This document shows, piece by piece, positions 1 through 5,888 of a stretch of DNA of 5,888 nt; the first letter of the stretch is position 1, and every line of letters starts with the position of its first letter. A program made the translations under genes and the position numbers. The notes beneath the pieces are model-generated. The model saw only the letters and a list, made by a program, of their open reading frames with translations, was not told the origin of the DNA and did not search any database. The stretch spans positions 1 to 5,888 of the forward strand of contig CAUBIP010000090.1 of the NCBI GenBank assembly GCA_958436045.1. The letters are read 5' to 3'. The stretch comes from an uncultured Oscillospiraceae bacterium (GTDB taxonomy: Bacteria; Bacillota; Clostridia; Oscillospirales; Oscillospiraceae).

Positions 1-1
1 G

Positions 2-1432
2 AAAATTGTACACGCAGCATCCGAAGCCGCGCCGTTCGTCAAGACGGGGGGGCTGGGCGATGTGATGCAGGCGCTGCCTGCCGCGTTGAGCCGTTACCGC
101 GATTGTGAAGTCAGCCTGTTTCTGCCCCTGTACGGCACGCTTAAGCAGGACCCCTCGATCCATCTGCAAAAAATCACGGACTTTACCGTGTTCCTCGGCT
201 GGCGGGAGCAGTATGTCGGCCTGTTCCAGCTAAAGAGCCGGGCCAAGAAAAAGGTCTATTTTATCGACAACGAATTTTACTTCTGCCGCAACCGCATTTA
301 CGGCGAGGGAGATGACGCAGAGCGATTTGCCTTCTATTCCAAAGCTGTCCTCGCCTGCATCGCCTTCTTGGGGCTGGATCCGGATATCATCCAGTGCAAC
401 GACTGGCAGACAGCCTGCATCCCCGTATTCCTGCATGCAGAATTTGCGCAGCAGTTCCCCCACACAAAATGCGTTTTCACGATCCACAACATCGAATACC
501 AGGGCTGGGCGAACCGGGATTTCTTCTCGAACGTTCTGGCCCTGCCGGAGCAATACCGGGATGATCTGACCATGGGCGACTCCATTAACCTGATGAAAGG
601 CGCGATCATGACGGCGGACCGGGTCACGACCGTCTCTGAGACATATGCCCAGGAGCTGCATTACAGCTACTTCGCCCACGGGATGGAGACCTGCCTTGGC
701 TACCGGGGCGCGGATTTCTCCGGCATTCTCAACGGCATTGATACGACCGTGTTTAATCCCGCGCAGGACAAGCTGCTGGCACAGCCCTACGGCGCAGACA
801 CGATGCGCGAAGGCAAGGACGCCTGCAAGGCGGCGCTGCAGCGGGAGGTCGGGCTGGCGGTCCGGCCGGATGCCCCCGTCCTTGCGATGGTGACCCGCCT
901 GGCGGGGCACAAGGGCATTGACCTACTGTGTTATATCCTGGACCGGCTTATGGAGCGAGACGTCCAGTTCGTCCTGGTCGGCTCCGGCGAGGCGCGGTTT
1001 GAGGATGCGCTGCGGTCGGCTGTGAAGCGCTATCCCGGCCGCATCGCCGCAATCCTGCGCTATGACGGGCAGCTGGCCAACCGGATCTACGCCGGGGCGG
1101 ACCTCTATCTGATGCCGTCGCAGGCAGAGCCCTGCGGGCTATCCCAGCTCATTGCGATGCACTACGGGACGGTCCCCGTTGTTCACGCCACCGGCGGCCT
1201 ACGGGATACCGTTCTCCCCTACGACCCGGCCACTGGCGATGGCCGCGGCTTCACCTTCCAAAGCTACAACGGCGACGATTTCCTGGCAGCCATCGACCGG
1301 GCGCTGGAGCTGTTTACCGGCGACCGCGCCGCTTGGGACAAGCTCGCCCAGCAGGATATGCGGGAGGACTTTAGCTGGCGCGTCCCGGCCAAAGCCTACC
1401 GGGCGCTGTTTGCCAGCCTGCACGAGGACTGA
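2..1432 (+). CDS. glgA: Glycogen (starch) synthase, ADP-glucose type, GT5 family; start codon cut by window edge
   Basis: Transfers glucose from ADP-glucose to the non-reducing end of an alpha-1,4-glucan in the cytoplasm, the elongation step of bacterial glycogen synthesis. The frame is open from base 2 and begins KIVHAASEAAPFVKTGGLGDV, the classic GT5 N-terminus. Base 1 (g) would be the last base of an ATG, so probably only two bases are missing. With that Met the protein is 477 aa, the usual family length, and key residues fall at the numbers known from E. coli GlgA: Lys15 in KTGGLGD, Arg300 and Lys305 in the TRLAGHKG loop, and Glu377 in EPCGL. HNIEYQG (about 163-169) and LNGID are also present. 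The GTG at 62 is internal (Val22), not the start. Small departures from the common consensus are His for Gln before K305 and Ala just before E377. The stop lies 5 nt before the GH13 gene. Identification is firm; the ADP-glucose preference is inferred from the family. Confidence 0.97.
   Translation, partial: KIVHAASEAAPFVKTGGLGDVMQALPAALSRYRDCEVSLFLPLYGTLKQDPSIHLQKITDFTVFLGWREQYVGLFQLKSRAKKKVYFIDNEFYFCRNRIYGEGDDAERFAFYSKAVLACIAFLGLDPDIIQCNDWQTACIPVFLHAEFAQQFPHTKCVFTIHNIEYQGWANRDFFSNVLALPEQYRDDLTMGDSINLMKGAIMTADRVTTVSETYAQELHYSYFAHGMETCLGYRGADFSGILNGIDTTVFNPAQDKLLAQPYGADTMREGKDACKAALQREVGLAVRPDAPVLAMVTRLAGHKGIDLLCYILDRLMERDVQFVLVGSGEARFEDALRSAVKRYPGRIAAILRYDGQLANRIYAGADLYLMPSQAEPCGLSQLIAMHYGTVPVVHATGGLRDTVLPYDPATGDGRGFTFQSYNGDDFLAAIDRALELFTGDRAAWDKLAQQDMREDFSWRVPAKAYRALFASLHED
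1422..1427 (+). promoter_or_regulatory. Ribosome binding site of the GH13 gene
   Basis: The purine-rich cgagga lies 10 nt before the ATG at 1438 and inside the last codons of glgA. It supports that ATG as the GH13 start and suggests that ribosomes finishing glgA help initiate the next gene. Confidence 0.6.
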
Positions 1433-1437
1433 GCGCA

Positions 1438-3324
1438 ATGCGCATCCTATATAACAGTCTCGAGACCCGCTATAAAACGCCCTTCGGAACTTTATTTCCG
1501 AGGCAGGACTGCCGGATGCGGCTGGCCATCCCCGCCAGCTGCCAGACCAGGCAGGTCACCTTGGTCGTGGAGCAAGAGAACGGCGCGCCTGCGTTTTCTG
1601 TTTCGTTTTCCCTGCAGCAGCGGGAGGGGCCATATGAATGGTACGGCGGCACGTTCCAGATTGCAAATCTCGGCCTATATTTCTACTATTTCCGCATCGA
1701 AACCGCCAATGAGACCTTCCGCCTCTTCCAGCAGGGGGAGGACACCAATATGGAAGCGGGCGGCAAATGGCAGCTCAGCTGCGTGACGGACCGCTACCCG
1801 GTCCCGGCCTATGCCCAGGGCGCGGTCATGTACCAGGTCTTCCCCGACCGTTTTTTCCAGGCTGGGCAGCCAGACCTTACCGAAAAGCTGGCGCCGTTCC
1901 GCCTCCATGCAGACCGGACCGAAACGCCGGACTATCGCCCGGATGCGGATGGTATCGTCCGCAACTGCGATTTTTATGGCGGCAACTTCGCCGGGATTGC
2001 AGCAAAGCTGCCGTATCTGCGCGCCCTCGGCGTCTCGCTGCTCTACCTAAATCCGATTTTTAAAGCCTATTCCAACCACCGGTACGACACCTGCGACTAC
2101 CGCCAGCCGGACCCGATGCTCGGCACGGCGGCAGATTTCACCGCCCTGTGCGAGGCGGCCCACCGGCTCGGCATCCGCGTCATTCTCGACGGCGTCTTTT
2201 CCCACACGGGAAGCCGAAGTATTTACTTTGACCGCAGCGGCGAGTTTGGCGGCGGGGCCTGTACCGGGCCAGGTAGCCCGTATTACAGCTGGTATACCTT
2301 TCAGCACTTCCCCGATCGCTACACCAGCTGGTGGGGCATCGACACGCTGCCGTGTGTCAACGAGCTGGACCCGGGCTATCTCGATTACATCATCGATGGG
2401 TCAGACAGTGTCGTGGCCCACTGGCTCCGCCTGGGGGCCGACGGCTACCGCTTGGATGTGGCCGATGAGCTGCCGGACGCTTTCATCCTCCGGCTCAAAG
2501 ACCGCATCCGGCAAGTCAAGCCCGACGCGCTGCTCATCGGTGAGGTCTGGGAGGACGCATCCAATAAAATCGCCTACGGCAAGCGCCGCCGCTATTTTAT
2601 CGACGGGGCGCTGGATTCTGTCATGAATTATCCCTGGCGCAAGGCGATCCTAGACTACTGCCAGGGCCAGGACGACGGCACAGCCCTGCGCCAGAGCGTC
2701 CTGCGCATCGCAGAAAATTATCCGCCAGGCGTTTTAAGCTGCGTGATGAATATCCTGGGCACCCACGATACGCCCCGGATTCTTTCCCTCCTGGGCGGCA
2801 GCTGCGACGGCACCAAGGATGAGCAGGCGCAGCGCCAGCTCTCCTCTCGGCAGCGGGCACAGGCGCTGGAGCAGCTGCAGACGGCTGCGTTCCTGCAATT
2901 TATGCTCCCGGGCATGGCCTGTATCTATTACGGCGACGAAGCCGGGATGGAGGGCTGTAGCGACCCGTTCAACCGCCGCTATTTCCCCTGGGGCGCGGAG
3001 GACGCCGCCCTGACGGCGTATTACCGCACGCTGGCCGCCCTGAAAAATCAGGAACCGGCGCTGAAAACGGGAACTATCGGGGCCTTTACTGCGTCCAATG
3101 GACAAGTGCAGTTTACGAGGCGCGCGCCGGGCAACTTGCTGCAGATCTCCTGCAACCGCTCCTCCCTGCCGATGCAAGCCCAAGGGCAGCTGCTTTTCGG
3201 CTGCAAACTGGCGCTGGCTGCGCCAGGCGAGATCACGCTGCAGCCCGGCGGGCTCTGCCTCTCCCGGATCCCGGCAACAGTAGAGAAAAATTTACCCATA
3301 AGTGAGGTATCTTATGAATTGTAA
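1438..3324 (+). CDS. Cytoplasmic GH13 alpha-amylase-family glucan hydrolase (neopullulanase/cyclomaltodextrinase-like)
   Basis: A 628-aa alpha-glucan-acting enzyme. Residues about 1-115 form a beta-rich N-terminal domain in the place where neopullulanase-type enzymes carry a CBM34-like module. The (beta/alpha)8 barrel follows, from about AVMYQVFPDRF (129-139) to about 535, then a short beta C-terminal domain. GH13 signatures are visible: FYGGNFAGI (179-187), LLYLNPIF, DGVFSHTG (251-258), GYRLDVADE with nucleophile Asp340 and Arg338, IGEVWED with acid/base Glu369, GTHDTPR with Asp444, and YYGDEAGMEG (497-506). All three catalytic acids are present, so it should be active. There is no signal peptide, so the substrate is probably intracellular glycogen or maltodextrin. 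FYGGN and the N-terminal module point to the neopullulanase/cyclomaltodextrinase/pullulanase side of GH13. The exact subfamily, and alpha-1,4 versus alpha-1,6 specificity, cannot be set by eye. It follows glgA by 5 nt, and its last codons hold the start of the next gene. Confidence 0.93.
   Translation: MRILYNSLETRYKTPFGTLFPRQDCRMRLAIPASCQTRQVTLVVEQENGAPAFSVSFSLQQREGPYEWYGGTFQIANLGLYFYYFRIETANETFRLFQQGEDTNMEAGGKWQLSCVTDRYPVPAYAQGAVMYQVFPDRFFQAGQPDLTEKLAPFRLHADRTETPDYRPDADGIVRNCDFYGGNFAGIAAKLPYLRALGVSLLYLNPIFKAYSNHRYDTCDYRQPDPMLGTAADFTALCEAAHRLGIRVILDGVFSHTGSRSIYFDRSGEFGGGACTGPGSPYYSWYTFQHFPDRYTSWWGIDTLPCVNELDPGYLDYIIDGSDSVVAHWLRLGADGYRLDVADELPDAFILRLKDRIRQVKPDALLIGEVWEDASNKIAYGKRRRYFIDGALDSVMNYPWRKAILDYCQGQDDGTALRQSVLRIAENYPPGVLSCVMNILGTHDTPRILSLLGGSCDGTKDEQAQRQLSSRQRAQALEQLQTAAFLQFMLPGMACIYYGDEAGMEGCSDPFNRRYFPWGAEDAALTAYYRTLAALKNQEPALKTGTIGAFTASNGQVQFTRRAPGNLLQISCNRSSLPMQAQGQLLFGCKLALAAPGEITLQPGGLCLSRIPATVEKNLPISEVSYEL
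3304..3308 (+). promoter_or_regulatory. Ribosome binding site that fixes the start of the YARHG gene
   Basis: The gaggt sits 5 nt before the ATG at 3314. A GTG at 3302 in the same frame would add four residues (MRYL), but it has no good Shine-Dalgarno and would place this motif inside the coding region. The ATG start also gives MNCKECG, the usual beginning of short zinc-ribbon leaders. Confidence 0.75.
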
Positions 3325-4507
3325 AGAATGCGGCAGACAGATCCCCGACGGGGCGCTGTTCTGCAAGTACTGCGGCGCACAGGTGGAAAAGCAAGCCGCG
3401 GAGACGGAAGACGTCGCCGCGCCCATCCAGCACCCGCGCCGCAGAGTAAAGAAAAAGCGCGGTCCGAAACCTGCGGCGATCCTGGCTGTCGTCCTGATCC
3501 TGGCCGCAGGCGTCGCAGCAGGTGTGCTCATCTGGAAAAACAGTGGGCAGACCCCGGGCAGCGATGCGCCGCCAGCGGAGGTCCAGGCCCCGGCCGTGAC
3601 TGCCAGCATCTCGCCCCGGAACAGCCAGGTCGAGGTCGGCAGCAGCCTGGTACTCAGCACGAAACTCTCGGACACGGCACAGACGCCGAAAAGCATCACC
3701 TGGCAGAGCAGTGACACTACCATCGCCACCGTCTCGGACGGCATCGTCCGGGGCATCGCGCCGGGGCAAGTACAGATTACCGCCAAGCTAGCGCTGGAGA
3801 GCGGCAAGAGCATCGAGGCGGAGACGACCGTCCGGGTTGTCAGCCCCAGCGTGGTCTATACGCTCTCGGTCACACCGGCGGACGTCTCTTTGCATGTCGG
3901 CGACGCCACCCGGCTGGAAACGCAGCTGGACCCGGCGCCGGAAGCCGACGTGACGGTAGAGCGCACAGACTGGACCTCGGATAACACCGCCGTCGCCACG
4001 ATCGCCGACGGTCGGATTACCGGCGTCGCTGTCGGGACGGCGAAAATCACCGTCACCCTCACCCTGTCCAATGGCCAGGCTGTGACGGCAAGCGTCCCCG
4101 TCACCGTCACGCCGCAGCCCGCACCGGCGCAGACACCGGAGAACAACACCCAGACCCAGCAGCCGACGCAGCAGCCTACCCAGCAGCAGCCGCAGACCCC
4201 GACCCCCGCGCAGCCCAGCCAGTCCCAGGGCACGTCCACCGATTATATTCTGCCCACCAGCAACACCGCGCTTGTCAGCTATGACACGCTGCGTCCCCTC
4301 TCGGATTGGCAGCTGCGCCTGGCGCGCAATGAAATTTACGCCCGCCACGGCCGCCGGTTCAATGACGCCCAGCTACAGGCCTATTTTGACGGTAAAAGCT
4401 GGTACCACGGCACCATCGCGCCGGACGCCTTTGACGCCAGCGTTTTGAATGACACGGAGCTTGCCAATATCGCGCGCATCCAGGAAGTGGAGGCGCAGCG
4501 CAAATGA
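3314..4507 (+). CDS. Zinc-ribbon, single-pass membrane protein with two BIG2 Ig-like domains and C-terminal YARHG domain
   Basis: A 397-aa predicted membrane protein of unknown role. In order: a zinc ribbon with Cys3, Cys6, Cys17 and Cys20 (CxxC...FCKYCG); a basic stretch PRRRVKKKRGPK (41-52); one hydrophobic helix (about 54-74); two bacterial Ig-like group 2 domains (about 94-176 and 182-265) sharing the W-x-S-x-(D/N)-x-x-x-A-T-(V/I)-x-D-G-x-(V/I)-x-G pattern 90 residues apart; a Pro/Gln/Thr-rich linker (about 266-308); and a YARHG domain (about 311-390) with IYARHG at 341-346. The positive charges before the helix predict zinc ribbon inside and Ig-like/YARHG part outside. Domain names come from family knowledge; YARHG has no settled function that I know of. 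The gene overlaps the GH13 gene by 11 nt and the amidase gene by 4 nt, so it should be co-translated with them. Its place before a peptidoglycan amidase suggests an envelope role, but that is inference. Confidence 0.9.
   Translation: MNCKECGRQIPDGALFCKYCGAQVEKQAAETEDVAAPIQHPRRRVKKKRGPKPAAILAVVLILAAGVAAGVLIWKNSGQTPGSDAPPAEVQAPAVTASISPRNSQVEVGSSLVLSTKLSDTAQTPKSITWQSSDTTIATVSDGIVRGIAPGQVQITAKLALESGKSIEAETTVRVVSPSVVYTLSVTPADVSLHVGDATRLETQLDPAPEADVTVERTDWTSDNTAVATIADGRITGVAVGTAKITVTLTLSNGQAVTASVPVTVTPQPAPAQTPENNTQTQQPTQQPTQQQPQTPTPAQPSQSQGTSTDYILPTSNTALVSYDTLRPLSDWQLRLARNEIYARHGRRFNDAQLQAYFDGKSWYHGTIAPDAFDASVLNDTELANIARIQEVEAQRK
4151..4197 (+). repeat. CAG-rich low-complexity tract encoding a PTQQ linker
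   Basis: Imperfect 12-nt units coding for Pro-Thr-Gln-Gln (clearest at 4163-4174 and 4175-4186) lie among further CAG codons. They encode the flexible linker between the second Ig-like domain and the YARHG domain. Units are in frame and a multiple of three, so gain or loss would change linker length without a frameshift. Confidence 0.6.
4489..4493 (+). promoter_or_regulatory. Ribosome binding site of the amidase gene
   Basis: A full ggagg core lies 10 nt before the ATG at 4504, within the last codons of the YARHG gene. With the ATGA stop/start overlap it points to translational coupling. Confidence 0.7.
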
Positions 4508-5319
4508 GAAAGCTTCTTTGCCTCATCCTTACGGCCCTGCTGCTCTGCTTTGCAGGCTGCGGCCAAACAAGCGGCAGCCCCGGTGCTGCACCTGCAGACC
4601 CGGTCGAGAAGACCGGCTCCCCCGCAAGCGAACCGGAGGCGGACACGCCGGACGTGCCGGAGACACCTGTGTCAAACGGCCGCACCGTCGTCCTCGATCC
4701 GGGCCACCAGGCAGGGGGCGACGCCGGGCAGGAGCCTATCGGCCCCGGCGCCAGCCAGATGAAAGCCAAGGTCGCCACCGGGACTCAGAGCAGCTTCACG
4801 GGCCTTGCAGAATACCAGCTGACTCTGGACATCGCCCTGCAGCTGGAACAGGTCCTGCTGGAGCGGGGCTACACCGTCTACCTGACCCGGCGGGATAATG
4901 AGACCACCATCAGCAACGCCGAGCGGGCACAATATGCCAGCCAGGTCGGTGGGGAGATCCTCGTGCGGCTGCATGCCAACGGCAGCACGGACCCGGCAGC
5001 AAACGGCGCAATGACCATCTGCCAGACGCCGGAAAATCCCTACCAGAGCTGCTACGACGCTTCGCATCTGCTCTCCCAGCACCTGCTGGACGCCTACTGT
5101 GCCGCCACCGGCTTTGCAAGCCAGGGCATCTGGGAGACGGACACGATGACTGGCATCAACTGGTGCAGCATCCCCAGCACCATCATCGAAATGGGCTATA
5201 TGACAAACGAAAGTGATGACGCCCAGATGGCCAACCCGGCCTTCCAGGAAACCATGGTCCAGGCCCTAGCCGACGGCATCGACGCCTACTTTGCCGAAGC
5301 GGATAAGACCTTCGCCTAA
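4504..5319 (+). CDS. Lipoprotein N-acetylmuramoyl-L-alanine amidase (Amidase_3)
   Basis: A 271-aa exported zinc hydrolase predicted to cut the amide bond between N-acetylmuramic acid and L-alanine in peptidoglycan. It starts MRKLLCLILTALLLCFAGC, a short lipoprotein signal with lipidation expected at Cys19 (box FAGC, Phe in place of the usual Leu). A Pro/Glu/Ser/Ala-rich spacer follows to about 57, then the catalytic domain from about 60 to 263. Likely zinc ligands are His68 (LDPGH), Glu103 (LAEYQL) and His157 (RLHAN), with catalytic Glu229 in IIEMGYMTN. All are present, so the enzyme should be active. The stretch between His68 and Glu103 is longer than in typical AmiC/CwlM-type domains and carries EPIGPGAS, which I recall as a feature of a clostridial subtype. 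No separate wall-binding domain is visible; the lipid anchor probably keeps it at the membrane. It is the last gene of the operon, with the terminator starting about 15 nt after its stop. Confidence 0.94.
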   Translation: MRKLLCLILTALLLCFAGCGQTSGSPGAAPADPVEKTGSPASEPEADTPDVPETPVSNGRTVVLDPGHQAGGDAGQEPIGPGASQMKAKVATGTQSSFTGLAEYQLTLDIALQLEQVLLERGYTVYLTRRDNETTISNAERAQYASQVGGEILVRLHANGSTDPAANGAMTICQTPENPYQSCYDASHLLSQHLLDAYCAATGFASQGIWETDTMTGINWCSIPSTIIEMGYMTNESDDAQMANPAFQETMVQALADGIDAYFAEADKTFA

Positions 5320-5334
5320 CCATTTATAAACCTT

Positions 5335-5387
5335 CATAAAAATACGGCTTGCAGCCCGGTTTAGGAGCTGCAAGCCGTATTTTTATG
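5335..5387. terminator. Bidirectional intrinsic terminator between convergent amidase and argS genes
   Basis: A perfect 21-bp inverted repeat (5335-5355 pairs with 5367-5387) closes an 11-nt loop. The core is GC-rich (ACGGCTTGCAGC) and the outer part is AAAAAT against ATTTTT, so a U-tract is made on either strand. It lies 15 nt after the amidase stop and 6 nt beyond the argS stop, so it should end both convergent transcripts. The rest of this 74-bp intergenic region shows nothing else I can support. Confidence 0.93.
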
Positions 5388-5393
5388 CTTTTC

Positions 5394-5888
5394 TTACATT
5401 TTATCCGGTGCCTGGAAGCCCAGCAGGTCGATACAGGTCTCCAGAATGGATTTGGCCAGCGCGATCAGGGCCAGATAACCCTGGCGCTTCTCAGCGTCTT
5501 CCTCCGTCAGGATGCGGGTCTCGTGGTAGAAGCTGTTGACATAGCCTGCCAGCTCGTAGATATACGCGCAGATCAAATTCGGCGCTAGGTCGCGGTAAGC
5601 GGCGGTCAGCTGGTCGGCAAAGCGGGTGATGCCCAGCATCAGGTTCCGGGCGCTGTCATTCTCCGGCAGTGCGATGGGCAGCTGGCTAGCCTCGACACCG
5701 GCCTTGGCCAGGATTGACTTGACCCGGACGATGGTATAGAGGATATACGGTCCAGTGTTGCCCTCAAAGGCGGAGAAGCGATCCAGGTCGAAGATATAGT
5801 CCTTCGTCGGTTGGTTGCACAAATCGCCGTATTTCAGCGCGGCCAGGGCGATCATCTCCGCCGTGCGGCGCATCTGGGCCGGTTCGAC
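5394..5888 (-). CDS. argS: Arginyl-tRNA synthetase, C-terminal part (5' end beyond window)
   Basis: Class I synthetase that charges tRNA-Arg with arginine in the cytoplasm. Only the last 164 residues are visible; the full protein is normally about 560-590 aa, so the HIGH and KMSKS-type catalytic motifs lie outside. The frame stays open to the window edge. Seen here are the end of the catalytic region, with IFDLDRFSAFEGNTGPYILYT (visible residues about 33-52), matching the ArgS pattern DLDRFLSFEGxTGPY, and the all-helical DALR anticodon-binding domain (about 79-164), with APNLICAYIYELAGYVNSFY and the usual ending LLGFQAPDKM. It is convergent to the glg operon and shares its terminator; there is no sign that it belongs to the same regulatory unit. 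Nothing looks damaged in the visible part. Confidence 0.95.
   Translation of the reverse strand, partial: VEPAQMRRTAEMIALAALKYGDLCNQPTKDYIFDLDRFSAFEGNTGPYILYTIVRVKSILAKAGVEASQLPIALPENDSARNLMLGITRFADQLTAAYRDLAPNLICAYIYELAGYVNSFYHETRILTEEDAEKRQGYLALIALAKSILETCIDLLGFQAPDKM

Noticed and set aside
62..64. GTG as start of glgA
   Set aside because: The frame is open upstream and codes for the conserved KTGGLGD N-terminus, so the true start is at the window edge.
230..910. Long open frame on the - strand inside glgA (226 codons)
   Set aside because: Shadow of a GC-rich real gene; its translation is Arg/Gly/Val-rich with no recognisable domain, while the + strand frame is clearly GlgA.
4151..4197. 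CAG-rich tract as a phase-variation or CRISPR-like repeat
   Set aside because: Units are short, imperfect and in-frame within a Pro/Gln linker; no spacers, and length change would not switch the gene off.
3233..4348. Overlapping - strand open frames of about 173-186 codons opposite the YARHG gene and GH13 end
   Set aside because: Compositional shadows; no convincing ribosome sites or domains, and the + strand frames have recognisable domain order.
4449..4898. + strand open frame of 149 codons spanning the YARHG/amidase junction
   Set aside because: Arg/Pro-rich translation typical of an out-of-frame reading; conflicts with two well-supported genes.
5335..5387. The 21-bp inverted repeat as an insertion-sequence end, attachment site or operator
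   Set aside because: Position between two convergent stops and flanking A/T tracts fit a terminator; there is no transposase, integrase or target duplication nearby.

Overview
The window looks like ordinary chromosomal DNA from a GC-rich Firmicute of class Clostridia, probably an Oscillospiraceae/Ruminococcaceae-type gut anaerobe. This is inferred from three things: glycogen genes, a zinc-ribbon/YARHG membrane protein and a clostridial-type lipoprotein amidase, all with the same strongly GC-biased third codon positions. I see no mobile element, CRISPR array, tRNA or rRNA.

Layout: four genes run on the + strand with almost no space between them. They are glgA (glycogen synthase, complete except for about the first two bases), a cytoplasmic GH13 alpha-glucan hydrolase (5-nt gap), a zinc-ribbon/transmembrane/Ig-like/YARHG protein (11-nt overlap with the GH13 gene) and a lipoprotein N-acetylmuramoyl-L-alanine amidase (4-nt ATGA overlap). 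Each downstream gene has its own Shine-Dalgarno sequence inside the end of the gene before it, so this is very probably one translationally coupled operon whose promoter lies upstream of the window. A 74-bp intergenic region follows. It holds a perfect 21-bp hairpin flanked by A- and T-tracts, which should stop transcription from both sides. The 3' end of argS (arginyl-tRNA synthetase) then runs on the - strand to the window edge.

How the genes may work together: GlgA builds alpha-1,4-glucan from ADP-glucose, and the signal-less GH13 enzyme probably trims or breaks down the same kind of polymer or its maltodextrins in the cytoplasm. The last two genes act at the envelope. One is a membrane-anchored protein with an outward-facing Ig-like stalk and YARHG domain, and the other is an exported peptidoglycan amidase. 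The pairing of cytoplasmic glycogen genes with cell-surface genes in one transcript is the least expected aspect. Whether it is functional or just neighbouring housekeeping genes cannot be decided from this sequence. I do not see a clearly new system here; the YARHG protein is the only member whose role is unknown.
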